Shown here: in pieces, positions 21,277 to 34,540 of the stretch | Layout: each line of letters opens with the position of its first letter | Position numbering within the stretch: the first letter of the stretch is position 1 | Source of the DNA: Hemileia vastatrix | Lineage: Eukaryota > Basidiomycota > Pucciniomycetes > Pucciniales > Zaghouaniaceae | DNA length: 64,000 bases | Reading direction: 5' to 3' | Assembly (NCBI GenBank): GCA_030280995.1 | Contig: JASXTE010000001.1 | Coordinates: 26,165,606-26,229,605 of the forward strand | The notes under the pieces: model-generated | The model's database searches: none | Seen by the model: only the letters and a program-made list of their open reading frames with translations | What the model was told of the DNA's origin: nothing | Translations under genes and position numbers: made by a program

Positions 21277-22203
21277 CGTGATATATGACGTTCATCGTTT
21301 TCATTGTTCACTCGTTCTTATAGATACCTTGAATGGCAATGGTCCCCATGTTCTCCGGCCTCAAGTAACCATGTTCCGTCGACAATTTGGAAAGGCCCCC
21401 AATTGTCGGGTGGTCCTTCAAGTCTAGAAGATTTTTCAAGGAGACCCAAGGACGGCAACACTGGGTTTAAGAGGAATTCAAACTTTGTATGTATTTTCTT
21501 TATCTTTTAAAGACTTTTTAATCAATTAATAAGAGGTAAAGTGAATATTTCTATTATATTTAAAAGTTTAGAATCACGGTGTTAATGTAAATACTAAAAT
21601 AATAATAAATAGTTATTGTAAGTAGTTATAGTAAAGTAAGTAAGTAAGGTATGTTTTGAAAAGCACAAAAGTTAGGACCTTTTATAGGCAAACATGAGGG
21701 AAATAAATAAATGGAATTTACACCATCTACTGTAAGAATGTGAGAAAGGAGATGACTAGGAAAGAGTATATATATGAAATAAGAAAAATAAATTAACTGG
21801 TATGTCAACAAGGGCATCAATTTTATTGGTAATAAAGTATGAGTTCCCTTGGACTGTCAAAATTAATTACAACCCATTTAAGTCAATTATATTAATTTCA
21901 CGGAATCCCAGATCTCTCAATGAAGTAATATAATAATTTTATGGTTTTTTTATTATAATTTTATTATTAATTTTTATTTCCAATCAACTGCACTATTGAG
22001 CACGGTGTTAGGGAGTAAAAATGTATGGGACACTTACTTAAATTAATTATTTACACTACTTAATATGATTAGCTTAGTTGGTTGTAAGTAATATATAAGT
22101 AAATGTTAAATAATTGATTAATAAGTATTTTAGAAAAGGTGTGCCTTCACCTCAGTAAAATAATTAATTATTTTACCAGGTAATTCTAGTAGCCCGGCTG
22201 ACA
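21277..22203 (-). repeat. 5' LTR of element B
   Basis: Plus-strand edges CGTGATATATGACG and AGCCCGGCTGACA; the expected TG at the left is CG, a likely mutation. A TATA-like ACCTTTTATAGGC lies at 21677-21690. Matches the 3' LTR at 13685-14498 with mostly single-base changes. Confidence 0.85.
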
Positions 22204-22826
22204 CTTTCTCTCACACTCATGTATGTAGGCTTCTTAACTCTGTGTGCTCTCTCTCCTTTTTTCATACAAAAGGCCTTCCACTTTGTGCTGTTTTCTTCAT
22301 TCCAGACTACTTACATTTTTATTATATACAGCAAATAACAATTCTATTACTACTTTAACTGGTTTAATCATTAAATTTTTGGAAATTTAATCATTTTAAG
22401 TAATAATAATATAATCCCTTACCTTTTATTTAAGTAATATATTATAAAAGATAAGAACTATGTACTGTGATTTAAATCATGGATTTTTCCACCTTCACTG
22501 CTGTTTGGACCACTGTAAAACCTTCTAGACCATTAAGACCCCTTAACAATGATTTTCATAATTTTTTTAAACTTTTTTAAATTCTTTGATTTTTATTAAT
22601 TTTATAATTTTTTTGACTTTTATGATTTTTATGATTTTTATGATTTTCATGAATTTTTTGAATGTCATGAATTTTATAAAGATAATGAATTTCATGAATT
22701 TTTTAATTTGTTTATTCAATTTTCTAAATACTTATTTAATAATTGTTTTTTGATATTGATTGGTTTTCTTTGACTTAATACATTTTTTTGAATAAGCTTA
22801 GAGGTCTACAGTTGGATATACAATAT
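22204..22826 (+). repeat. Inverted LTR fragment and T-rich low-complexity DNA
   Basis: 22204 to about 22530 is an LTR piece of the same superfamily in plus orientation: its reverse complement contains GGTCTAGAAGG, AAGGCCTTTTGTATG and GGAGAGAGAGCACACAGAG, which follow the order of the E LTR. From 22560 to 22720 it grades into TTTTATGATTTT words like those at 12779-13039. No gene. It ends at the Copia insertion. Confidence 0.6.
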
Positions 22827-23412
22827 TAAAAGCCTTATAAATGTAAATAATAACGACTTATTAGTTAACGTCGCTCATGTCTCAAATAGTGAGAGGGTCT
22901 TTGCCGCTAATACCTGAAAGGCAAAATATAAAATATATTGAGCGAGAAAGAAAAATAGCAAAAGACCAAAGTATAGACAATAATAGTATCAATCCAACCT
23001 TATAAATTTAAATAATAACAACTTATTAGTTAACGTCGCTCGTGTCTCAAATAGTGAGAGGGTCTCTGCCGCTAATACCTAAATGTAGTCAGACAATAAA
23101 CTAATTAATAAAATGTTATAAGACAGATAACAAAATAATCTAACCTGAAAGGCAAAATATAAAATATATTGAGCGAGAAAGAAAAATAGCAAAAGACGAA
23201 GAACTACCCACAGACAGGGTGCTCACTATATAGATAATAGATCTCACTCAACATGTATATAGAATATGATTCAACAACACGCGTACAGAGATATATCAAT
23301 ATGCAGTGACATATATATATGTTCTACTAGATGAGATCACACAACGTAACAATAGTCATATGTTGGAATGATATTAAAATACAATATAAATAAATAAACT
23401 ATTATTTTCACA
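22827..23412 (-). repeat. 3' LTR of the Copia element
   Basis: Runs from TAAAAGCCTTATA to TTTTCACA on the plus strand (sense TGTGAAAA...CTTTTA). Flanked on the left by AATAT (22822-22826). It contains an internal imperfect duplication: the block beginning CCTTATAAATGTAAATAATA recurs about 160 bases on. It is 17 bases longer than the 5' LTR and differs from it at about ten sites. Confidence 0.92.
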
Positions 23413-26400
23413 CTCCTCCATGTTGTCAATCATATTCTTCAAGCCAATTTCAGTCGAAAACTTAATGAATTTTTCTTTACTGGGTGATTTTGTGAATATG
23501 TGGGCAATAATATCAGATGTTGGAGTGTATTGTAGATCAATTTTTCCGGCCATAATTTGCTCTCTGATCCAGTGAAATTGAATTTCTATATGTTTAGTTC
23601 GAGCATGAAATACCGGATTTTTGCAAAGAGCAATACTGCCTTGATTGTCTGAAAAAAGTTTTGAAGAAGTTTTTTGATTGTAACCAAGATCAAATAGAAG
23701 TGTTTGCATCAAAATAGCTTCTTGTGCGGCGTCCACAGTTGCTTTGCTTTCTGCTTCTGACGTACTCAATGCTACCGTAGGCTGCTTCTTACATCTCCAA
23801 CTGATGGCAGTTACATTGATTGTAAAGACATAACCAGTTGTTGATCTACGGGTGTCACGACAACCAGCCCAATCTGCATCAGCAAAACCATTTGGCAAAG
23901 AATGACTAAGATTTCTGTGATTAGAGAAAACATTGAACGAGTTAAATTTCAGTGACAAATCAATGGTTCCTTTGAGATAACGCAACACTCTTTTAAATGC
24001 TATCCAATGCTTAATACCAGGGTTGTTTAGGTGTTGAGCTAATTGAATGTTTGCAAATGATATATCTGGTCGAGTTGCCTGTGAAATGTAATTGAGCCTT
24101 CCAATTGAGCGTCTATAATTGATAGTCAATTTATTAAAAGCTTCGATTTCTTCATCATTAGCTTTTTCAAGTTGTGTACTTGGAATCATTGGCGTGCCTA
24201 TAGGTTTACAATCTTGCATATAATAAGATTTAAGCAGATCTTTTATTTCTTGGTCTTGACAGAGTGATAGTGTTTTTGAGCTTCTGTCCCGAATGACTCT
24301 TATGCCAAGAATAAACTTCGCTTGGCCAAGATCGTCCATGTCAAAATGAGACTTGATTGCATCTTTGAACCATGAGACATCCTTTCCAAAAATTGATAGA
24401 TCATCAACGTGCACATGTACATAACAAGGGTTAGAATCACTTTCATGAATAAATAGACAAGGATTGGCTGCCGAAGGGTAAAAATTGATTGTGTAGAAGA
24501 AATTAAGTAATTCATTATACCAACAACGAGAAGCTTGTTTTAAACCATATAAAGAACGTTTCAAAAGAAGAACAGGATTTTTAAAATTAGCTGGTTTTGT
24601 CATTCCCAATGGAAAATTCATATAGACATCTTCATCAGGTTTTCCATATAGAAATGCGCCTTTAACATCCATTTGTATGAATTCCCAGTCTTCACTACTC
24701 GCCAAACTAATTAAGACGCGAAGAGTTGTCAATCTCCCTGTAGGTGCAAATGTTTCAAAATAGTTGACACCAGATTTTTGTGAGCAACCCCTTGCACAAA
24801 GACGCGCTTTATATTTACTTATGTTTCCATTGACATCTCGTTTTATCTTGAAAACCCAAATTGATCCAATTACATCAACATCTGATGGCCGTTCAATAAT
24901 TTCCCAAACCTTCTGATCCTCAATCATTTTCAACTCTTTGTCAATAGCAATAATCCAGTGATCGCCATCAGCTCTATTTACAGCTTCATAATATGTGAGA
25001 GGGTCAGAGAAGATGGAGTTCAGTGTTGAGTCATAAATTGAATGTGATGAGAAGGCAGAAGTCAGACAAAAATATTTATTTATCAGTTAAGCTGAATTAA
25101 GCATTCTCTGAGTGTGAATTCTTCTGCCTTCAACAATTTTTCTAGGATCAATTGCAGAGCTAACATCTTTAGGCGCAACATCTGGAGTTAACTTGTATTC
25201 CCAAAATTTATTTGAATCATTCGGAGTTTCAGATAAATCGCAATTGTCTGTGGAATTAGGGACTGAATCACACTGAGAATTATCATCTGAATCCATGTTC
25301 ACCTCATCTGGAAATTGTAAAACGTCAATATCGGAGAAACTCTCAACTAGGGTTGATTGAATGTTTTTGACATTTGAGAATGGAAAGTTTGATTCGTCAA
25401 AAACAACATTATGAGAATAAATTATTTTATTATTGTCCAGTCTAAGTAATTGATAGGAACTTGTATGCTCAGAGTAACCAAGAAAGCAACACTTGATTGA
25501 ATTGGGCGAAAATTTTCCTTTTCTCAAGCTTTTGTCGATTAAAGCATAAGCTGTACAACCAAAAACACACAAGTGTTTAAGTTTTGGAATCTTATCGTAT
25601 CTCATTTCATATGGACTTTTAAAATTGATGGAAGATGAGGGAAGTCAATTTTCAATATACACTGCAGTATTCACTGCTTCTCCCCAAAAACTGAGCGGCA
25701 TTTTTGAGTGGTAAAGAAGTGCTTTTGCCATTTCAGTAGTGATTCTATTTCCTCGTTCAGAAATTGGGTTCTGTTGAGGAGTGTATGGCGAAGTTGTTAT
25801 GAATTTTATGCCATTTTCAGTCGTAAAATCTTTGAATTGTTTATTAATGAATTCTGTACCATTATCACAGACAATGTTTGCAATTTTGTTTAGAGAGGAA
25901 TTTTCTATTTCATTTTTAAATTGAACAAAAGTGCTAAAAGTATCTGATTTAGATGATAAAGTAAATACAAAGCGGAAAGAAGTGTATGAATCTGTGATTT
26001 TAAAATAATAGAGTGCTCCTCCTTTCGATGGAGGGTCGATTTTTCCACTTAAGTCCATGTGAACATATTCTAAAAATCTTGTTCCTCGAGGCAGAGTGCC
26101 GGAAAAAGGAAGTCGATGATGTTTTGCATTAATGCAGGGTTCACATGTAGATAGATCGTTAAGAAAAGATAAGTCTAGTTTTGATTCTATCTTATTTAGA
26201 TATTCTTCATTTGAGTGACCGAGCCTGTAGTGCCAGAGTGATTTAGAATTATTAGAAAGAAAATAATTAATAGAGGTAATGAAAGACTCACCAATTTTGG
26301 CATCTAGTACAACTAGTCCCTCTTCGGGGTCCCATTTTCCATCTAGTATTGTTTCTTCATCCTTTGCAATGATAACCCTTCCATTAGGAAGCGTAGTTTG

Positions 26401-27603
26401 AGTACAGCCGAGCCTAATAAAAGGGCCAATCCCAATCAGATTTTGACTTATACGCGGCACATGAAGACAATTGGTGAGTGTAATCGCCTCTCTTGGAGTT
26501 ATCAAGTTGACTGAACCTGATCCTTGACTGTAGATGATGGAACCATTGCCAAGCTTTATGGGTTTTTTACCAGGAACATAGTCTTTGAAATTGTTGCGAT
26601 TTTTAAACATATGCACTGTTGCACCACTATCAAATATAATGAGATTTTTTTTACTTAAATTACCATTACTGGCTTTAAAGATTTTTGTAGGACCACAACT
26701 AATGCTAGCATGGATTTCCAAATCTGTTGATGCAGAGTTTTGAGAAACAGCACAACTCTTTCGCTTTTCCGGATGAAACTCGAAGCAGTTTTCCTCACTG
26801 TGCTTTGTCTTGGGGTTATGTTTCCCATTTGGACACACAGGCCATTTTGGCTTTTCGGGTTTGTCAGATTGTTTTGCTGAGATAAAAGCAGAATTCTCAG
26901 CTGTATCGGGTTCAACTTCAATAGCAAGACGCGCAAGTCGAGAAAGAACATTATGAACAGAGAGAGTTTGATGAGACACTTCTGATGAATGAAGAATTAG
27001 CGCCTGGTGAGTTTGATAAGAATCTGGAAGAAGTCGCAAAATTCGATGTGCTTCAACTTCATTATCAACAGACACCCCGACAGCTCCTAATTCATTTATT
27101 CTTGTTCTGAGATCATTGACAAATGTTTTGAGTCCTTTTTCATGGCATTTTACATCATGATATCGAGTAAAAATTGATTCTCTGTTAGATGCATCATCGG
27201 CGGCATATTGATTTGTTAATTTAGACCAGATTAACCACGGACTATCCATATCTTGTTCAGTGACAAATGCGGCAAGGTTTCCTGCATCGATTTTTGAGAT
27301 TATGATGTCGGTAGCTTTATCAACTTTGGATTGAAAATCATCTTTAGCAGTTTGAGGAGCATTATCATCTGGTCGTGGCTCTTTGCCTAAAACAAGTGCC
27401 TTCAATTTATGTCGAGTTAATAAGGCAAGCATTCACAGTTTCCATTCATGAAAATTGTCCGAAGACAGAATAGGAATATTGCGAGCAGAATCGGTATTAG
27501 GATCTTGGTTTTCCATTGTGGATGTAGATCGAGGTAATATAGTTTCGGTTGAATCGGTAGAACGAGCTGGTGACGGTATATTAAAATTTTCACTTGTTGA
27601 CAT
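23374..27603 (-). CDS. Copia element gag-pol polyprotein (three nonsense codons)
   Basis: One frame of about 1,409 codons from ATG 27603 (MSTSENFNIPSPARS). Order: UBN2-type gag; a CPNGKHNPKTKH...C...HPEKR zinc motif; protease IIFDSGATVHMF; the GAG-pre-integrase HYRLGHSN...CEPC; integrase core with HMDLSG, CDNGTEF and NPISERGNR; reverse transcriptase with YKARLCARG, DVKGAFLYG, SLYGLKQASR and HVDD (YVHVHVDDLSIFG); RNase H with DADWAG, STSEAE, DNQGS and HARTKHIE. The PR-IN-RT-RH order marks Ty1/Copia. In-frame stops: TGA 27435-27433 (FHEWKL-stop-MLALL, where R is expected), TGA 25647-25645 (YIEN-stop-LPSSS, R expected) and TAA 25089-25087 (Q plausible). There is no frameshift. The 3' end runs 39 bases into the LTR. 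Confidence 0.95.
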
Positions 27604-27613
27604 TTAAGGAAGG

Positions 27614-27628
27614 CCTGGGCCCATAACC
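27614..27628 (-). other. Copia primer binding site (initiator tRNA-Met half)
   Basis: The plus strand CCTGGGCCCATAACC is the anticodon stem-loop of initiator tRNA-Met (anticodon CAT in context GGGCCCATAACC). It sits directly against the 5' LTR. Some Copia elements, including Drosophila copia and yeast Ty5, prime from an internal half of this tRNA rather than its 3' end; the match implies the same here. Confidence 0.85.
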
Positions 27629-28197
27629 TAAAAGCCTTATAAATGTAAATAATAACGACTTATTAGTTAACGTCGCTCGTGTCTCTGCCGCTAATACCTG
27701 AAAGGCAAAATATAAAATATATTGAGCGAGAAAGAAAAATAGCAAAAGACCAAAGTATAGACAATAATAGTATCAATCCAACCTTATAAATGTAAATAAT
27801 AACGACTTATTAGTTAACGTCACTCGTGTCTCAAATAGTGAGAGGGTCTCTGCTGCTAATACCTAAATGTAGTCAGACAATAAACTAATTAATAAAATGT
27901 TATAAGACAGATAACAAAATAATCTAACCTGAAAGGCAAAATATAAAATATATTGAGCGAGAAAGAAAAATAGCAAAAGACGAAGAACTACCCACAGACA
28001 GGGTGCTCACTATATAGATAATAGATCTCACTCAACATGTATATAGAATATGATTCAACAACACGCGTACAGAGATATATCAATATGCAGTGACATATAT
28101 ATATGTTCTACTAGATGAGATCACACAACGTAACAATAGTCATATGTTGGAATGATATTAAAATATGATATAAATAAATAAACTATTAATTTTCACA
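27629..28197 (-). repeat. 5' LTR of the Copia element
   Basis: Same edges as the 3' LTR. Followed by AATAT (28198-28202), which matches the duplication on the other side and proves a complete insertion. It lacks 17 bases (the AAATAGTGAGAGGGTCT region) between two copies of TCT that the 3' LTR keeps. Confidence 0.93.
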
Positions 28198-28202
28198 AAT
28201 AT

Positions 28203-28332
28203 CATGTTGCATATTGCATGAATATATTGGGAAAGAGAAATGTACATTTTCCCTCATAAATTTTGACTTTTGACTATTACATTGAGAGAAAAAAAATGAT
28301 GAAACATTTAATCATTGAGGATTTTTTTCAAG
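28203..28332. other. Pre-insertion sequence right of the Copia element
   Basis: About 130 bases of AT-rich DNA with no recognised feature. It separates the Copia target duplication from the truncated C LTR. Confidence 0.4.
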
Positions 28333-29072
28333 GGGTGCTTTTGGACTAGAAGATTTTTCAGTGGTCCAACGGCAATGAAAGGTGAAGGAACACTCAAGAT
28401 TTCATGATAGCTACATATTTATTTCTTTATATGTTATTAATCAATGAAAAGGTAAAAAGATTATTATTTTTATTACTTTAAACTCTTAGAAATACACAGA
28501 TGCAAATACTAAGTTGGCAACAGTAGTAATAGATTGGGTTTGTATATATAATATTTGAATTTAAAGTAAGTATGAGATGAAATAAAACAGCTAGATTGAG
28601 AGGCCTTATATAGGCAAAAAGGAGAGAAAATACAGAGTCAAAATTCTATATACATGAGTATAAGAGAAGGAATAATTCTAATGATAGAAATTTATAATAT
28701 TTAAAGTTGTTCTATAAATAATGTTCTCATATACAGTATTTATCTGTATAAGTCAATTTTAATTATAATTCATTTAATTTATTTTAAGTTTCTGTACATG
28801 CAAAAGTAAAAATGATATAAAAATATTTGATTTTAATATGTAGTATCTTTATAGTTTTAGTTTACCTTTCAGCTTTCATGAGGACATTTTTAAGGAATAA
28901 AAAATGGGGAACATTAAATTTAACTAATTACTTGTTTTACTTATTTAATTAGTTAAATTATTATAATTAATTTATAAAGTAAGTATAACTAATAAAATGA
29001 GAGGTAAAGGCGTATCTCTACTCTAGTAAATAATTAATTATTTATTGGGTAAGTCTTGTAGCCTTTCTGAAA
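28333..29072 (-). repeat. 3' LTR of element C (outer end missing)
   Basis: Matches 36125-36867 from GGGGTGCTTTTGG to TAGCCTTTCTGAAA. Some 130 bases present in the 5' LTR (35995-36125) are absent, so the outer end is truncated. A TATA-like GGCCTTATATAGGC lies at 28601-28615. More diverged from its partner than the B pair. Confidence 0.8.
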
Positions 29073-29092
29073 CTCCCTCACTCTAAAAAACA
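29073..29092 (-). other. Polypurine tract of element C
   Basis: Sense strand TTTTTTAGAGTGAGGGAG against the LTR, the same tract as in B and D. Confidence 0.8.
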
Positions 29093-29099
29093 ATAAAAA

Positions 29100-30837
29100 A
29101 ATTCTATGATTTTTTCTTTATGTATTTCTTTAGTAGAGTAGGAAGGTTATATATGTCTTTCCCAGGAATCCAAGAATCATATTTGGAAGATTTATTCTTG
29201 AATCTCAATAAGTATTCAGTACATTTTTCAGAAATGACAATTCTGTCATTTAGAATATTATCAATTTCTTCTGTTACAGTGATTTCATTAAGAATTGTCT
29301 TTGGTCTTCACCTCCTTTATTGAAAAAATCACTATTATATGTGTAAGGTTTCAAAAGAGAAAGTGGAAAAACAGGATATCTCCTGTCATATGGAGAATAC
29401 AAGATAACTTCAACTGCATTATTACCAACCATTCTTCTTACAACAAATGCACCTACAAATGTGTCTTTTAATTTGTTATTAACTTTTAAATTGAAGTGGA
29501 CTGTAGAAATCAGTACTTTATCATTCTTCTTAAAAGTGTATTCTTTATGGGATTTGTCCCACCTCTTCTTCTCAAATTAAAAATATTTTTCAAAAATAAA
29601 TTGAGCATGACTTCTTCAAATTTTTTGCATTTGAATAAACAATTTTACACCAGGATTTAGATCCAATTTAGGTATTTTATTATTGAGAATTTGGGCAGGA
29701 GTATTTGGAACATATCCAAGCCAGAGCTGAAAAGACTTTCTCTGAGTAACAGAATGAACAGTGGTATTATAAGCAAATTCCAAACCAGGAAGTAAGGTAA
29801 CCCAATCATGAGTGAATCTGTCATTGTCTTTGTACTCAAGGAAAAAGTCACAATACCTTCTTATCATGTCCTCTAAAGTCTGAGTCATTCTTTCAGCTAA
29901 TCCATCAGTCTGGGGGTGATGGGCAGTAGAAAGCTCCAGATCACAACCACAAACATCCATTAAAGACATCAAAAATTCAGAAGTAAATTTAGGGTCTCTT
30001 TCAGAGATTATGGCCTTTGGAAAACCAGCAGTATTAAACATATGATACCACCACAAGAAAGCTAATTCTTTAGTGGAAACATCTTTGTGAGTAGGTATGA
30101 GTTTACACATTTTTGTAAATCTGTCCACAATAACCCAGCAAGAGTTATAACTGTCTTTCCCAGAAGTGGGAAATCCTGTTACAAAGTCCATGTTTATCAT
30201 TTTCCATGTTCCATCAGAAGATTTAATATGTTGCATCAATCCAGCTCCCTTCCCAGTTAATCTTTTTTATTTCTGGCAAGAATCACAGTATTCAACATAT
30301 AGTTTGGTGTCTTTAGACATATTAGCCCACCAAGCAGTGTTCTTTATTCTAATTATTGTTTTTTCAAGATCAAAATGTCCTGCCAATATGTCATCATGAC
30401 AAATTTTCAGAATGATTTCTTTCATAGAAGGAGGAATAACAATAACATTACTCAACTTTCTTCTATATTAGAGATAGCCTTTATCAATTGAAAATTTACC
30501 TTTTTCTTAGGCATTTTGGTTATTTGGTGGAAGGGTTTTAATTAACCCTTGTATTGAAGAATTCTTTGGATCATTTAATATAGTACACAAATTTTTTTAA
30601 GTCAGTGAATTTATCATATGAATCCAGAATAAGCTGTAATAGCTCTTCATCCATATCAACCACATATATCCCATGAATGTGAACTATTTCTCCCTCAGGA
30701 TCATATGCAGGATTAGATTCATTATTTAGTAAAGGTAACCTTGATAACACATCCACATTTGAGTGAATAATACTAGCCTTATGAATTATTGTCATACTTC
30801 CTCTGTATTCCTGAACAGCCAGCTCCCATCTGAACAT
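29100..30837 (-). pseudogene. Element C: integrase and chromodomain remnant
   Basis: Linker and tether at 30837-30571, zinc finger (CHDDILAGHFDLEKT...CDSC) at 30455-30267, and core 30239-29616 with MDFVTGFP, SERDPKFTS and GLAERMTQTLE. The middle catalytic residue region reads SERDPKF where B reads SDRDPKF: the catalytic Asp is replaced by Glu. Beyond 29616 several stops and a frameshift break the GPY and chromodomain part, which is still visible as fragments (29120-29590). Not functional. Confidence 0.85.
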
Positions 30838-32650
30838 GTGTCAGTTAGGTGTATTTAAGTTTATGAGGGACTTCACTGCACTTCATTCAGTGAGAAGTTC
30901 CAATTTCTAGTCAACAAGATAATAATGTAGTTTTTCCAGAGCCCACACTACTGCTAAACACTCCAGTTGAGTGGCATAATATTTCAATTCACTATTTCTT
31001 AAGGCTATTGAAATATAAAAAATTACTACTTCCGATATTTTTTTATTCATAAATTATTTTTGGTGGAGAGTAGCACCAAGACCAATAAAACTGGCATCAG
31101 TGTACAAAACAAATGGTTGAGTAAAGTCAGGCAAGGAATGAATTGGTGCTGACATCAGAAAGTTTTTCATAGTGTCAAAAGCTCTGTGTTTTTCACATTT
31201 CCAAATTAAAGCAATATCCTTCCTAATTAATTGTGTTATGGGTAATGCTATGGCCTGATAATTTTTAATATATTGTCTATAGTATCCACACATTGCCAAA
31301 AAACTTTTGAGCTCCTTAACTTTAGTAGGACCTTTTACCTCTTTTAAGGCTGCCACTTTGTTCTGGTAAACACATATCTGTAATCCTAATACAACACAAC
31401 CAAGCAATTTTAAAGAATGAAAACCAAATTTGCATTTTTTTCAAAGCAACTTTCATATTTATCTCTTCTATTTTATGGAGCACTATACATAGGAGGTTAA
31501 GGTGGTCTTAAAATTTCTTGGTGAATATGATGATATTATCAATGTAAACAATTAGCCATCATTCAATTATTTCTTGATGGAATGTGTTATCCATAACTTT
31601 TTGAAAAAATTATGGGGAATTTTTGGGAACAAATTGCATCCTAATATACTTATAAATACTAATATGAGCATCAATCATTAGAAAATTGTGTAAATTCTTC
31701 TTAACTGTTACACAGTGATATCATTTATTACCATCTAGACAGCTGATATACTTAGCACCTTGTAAGGTAGCATGGATAGAGCTAATTCTGGGTAAAGGAT
31801 AGATATCATCTACAGTATAGGGATTTAATGCTCTATAATCACCACATAGCCTGGCTTTGTCTTTCTCATTAGAAATTAAGACAGGTGAGATAACACAATG
31901 TTTAGGTGTTTCAACTACCTTTTCATTAATATTCATTTTTAAAAAGGTAGAGATATTGTCTTCAATATCTTTTTTCTTTGTGGGGGAAGCAGGATAAGGC
32001 TTCTTTTTTAAATAAGGTGGTATTTCAGTTAATGGGAAAGATAAGGAAATCTTAATCTCTTCTTTTACCAATCCTAATTCATGTGACCCATGAGCAAAGG
32101 CCATAGGAAAAGATTTTATCAACTGAATGATGGAGTCTTTTTCCTTACCAGAAAGTTGTTCTCCAAAAGAAGCTGTGTCAATTTCAGACAGAAGGGCAGG
32201 AATTTCTTTTGTAGATCTTCCTTTATATTGAACCACTGAATGACATGTGTTCAATCCTGGTGTTATTATTTTTTTGGGGGAAGAAATTATAAATTTTCTT
32301 TTCCCATTCAACCTCATGGTGAAGCATTGGTTTAAGGAATCAAGTTTAATGCCATATTTGGTTAATATATCATTTCCCACAATGAACCAAATTTCTAAGT
32401 TATCATTTTTTATAACTACAAAGTCACACATAGCTCTTACAAATCCATGGTTATATTTGAAAATTACTGTAGCTTTGTATTTACCAATGGGGGACAGAAC
32501 AGAGCCATAACCTCTCCAATTTTTAGAAGTGAAAGGCATAAGTTTTGATTTATAACCCTGATCAACTGAAGAAAGTGCTTTTTCAGATACTACACTTCCT
32601 CCAGCTCCAGAATCCAAAACAACCTCAATGTTATTTCTATTAATCAAGAC
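30838..32650 (-). pseudogene. Element C: protease, reverse transcriptase and RNase H
   Basis: Protease VVLDSGAGGSVVSEK lies near the start of the 32647-31721 open part, which continues through the RT fingers CGDYRALNPYTVDD and stops at LDGNK. The palm with the YIDD site (about 31530-31560) is disrupted by frameshifts and reads L-I-V-Y-I-D-N. RNase H (31407-31054) carries VLYTDASFIGLGATL, then more stops to 30838. Heavily decayed. Confidence 0.85.
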
Positions 32651-34540
32651 AGGTGCCTTGAGAGGGGCAATAATAATTGAGGTGTCCTCAAGATTTCTTG
32701 ATTTCTTATGATTTCAGAATCTTCAACTGTGGATAAATCATTGTTATTAATGTCAATATTATTTAAATATTGAATATCTTTCTCAAGCATCAAGATTCCC
32801 TGGTTAGACTCATAATAAATGTTGCTAGAACAATCAATTGAAGTATCATCTAGTGCAACTGTTTCATTAGCAGGCTCCTCTGTTTTTTCAACAAGTTTTA
32901 TTTTATTTTCACAAAAATGGCCTTTTTTCCAAGGCTTTCTGCATTTAAAGCAAGTGTTTTTTGCATATTTTTTAGGTTCAACAGTGGAAGAGGGTTTACC
33001 AACTTTTTTAGGAAGTTTTTGTTTGTAGTTGGAGGGTTTCTCCTCTGAAGGTACTGGGAAAAACTTCCTAGATTCATACCTGTTATTTAAAAGAAATTCA
33101 TTAAAAGTATTAATAAAGGAAGAAGGCTCCCTGGAGAGTTCAGTTCTTGCAACAATTAAGTCTCTCAAAGACATTTGTAATTTATAAAGGATCCTGTCCT
33201 TCCATAGTTCATAATCCATCTTTGTATCCATTTCTCTCAAGATTTTCACTAGTTTCATCAGGAACTCAATAGTATTTTCTGTAGATGATGAGCTATATCT
33301 GGACTCCTCATACTTCCTTTTCTGGGCTAACCTAAACTTGGAACCACCAAATTGTGCTTTAATTAATTTTTTCCAATCCTCCCAAGAGTAATCATTATTA
33401 TCCAAAAGGATAGATTCATACAACATGAGAGCAACATTGGAAAACAAAGAAATTAATTTAGAAACAATTTCTTCATCTGTTAATTTATAAGAATACTTAA
33501 GATTATCAATTCTACAGATGAATTGCTGCCAGTAAGAGGAAGAATCACCATCAAATGTTGGATATTGGTCAAGTTTGGGCCAATTTTTTGATTTGAGGTA
33601 ATTTCCTTCTAGTTTCTTTGTTTCTGTGTAACAACATGTTTAAATTTCTCTACTTGAGCTGAAATCTCATTATTTAACCCATTTTCAGATTAACAAGGTG
33701 CATCATCAATTTTTGATAAAAACTCAGAACTATCTACAGGTTTCTCTTGTACTAATTACTCTCTAGAAGGACATGTCTCAGGTACATGTGAGGTATTCTG
33801 TGAAAAGGTTTCCTTCTCAGAAGTGACAGAGTATTTTCGGTCAAATAACAATGAATTCAATTGTTCCAAAATGTTTGTTAACATAGTTTTCACCCTTGGA
33901 ATACTGGTTAATTTTTCATTGATGGTTGTAAAAGATAATTGGATCTTATTTGCAGAGATGAATAATGGTCATTTAATTTTTTTAAATTTGATTTCTGACC
34001 TTCTAGTTCTTAAAAACAGATAGACATATTCTCTTGCACTTTGGATAGATTATTTTTAATATTTTTCCACAAAACAAATTTCTTTTCATAATTTACTTTG
34101 TACCTAAACAATTCATCAGATACCCTATTCAACTCACCTTTCAATGCTTGGTAAGCTTGTTCAGTTAACAAGATATTAAATATTTGGGTAAATTTTAGAT
34201 TATTCATTATCTGATTTTGTTTTGTGATAATTTCTCTCAAATATTGATCATTAATAGTTACTACATCAGGAGCATTTCCCAGGAGAGAGGCAGAGTAATT
34301 TTCAAGAGTCTTGTAAACTTCAGGATCCATTGATTCATCTATAATAGCCATATCTGAATTTATCATTGAAGTATCAATTAAAACTAAAGGATTATTTACA
34401 TGACTAGAACCTTGATTAATTTTTCTTCTAGAACCGTCTTCTTCTGGTCTCAAAGTGTTATCTCCCATCCCAGAGTTACCTGAAGGAACTGAATCAGTAA
34501 CAAGAAAAGGAACTTGAGATTCAATGGAAGGCCATACCAT
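32644..34540 (-). pseudogene. Element C: gag (ORF2)
   Basis: ATG 34540 in ACCATGGTATGG starts MVWPSIESQVPFLV. The first 176 codons are open, then stops and frameshifts follow to 33448. The 33447-32644 part carries the capsid block (ALMLYESILLDNNDYSWEDWKK, AQFGGSKFRLAQ) and an intact-looking knuckle CFKCRKPWKKGHFC, then the acidic linker to the protease. A frameshift near 32650 separates it from pol. Confidence 0.85.
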
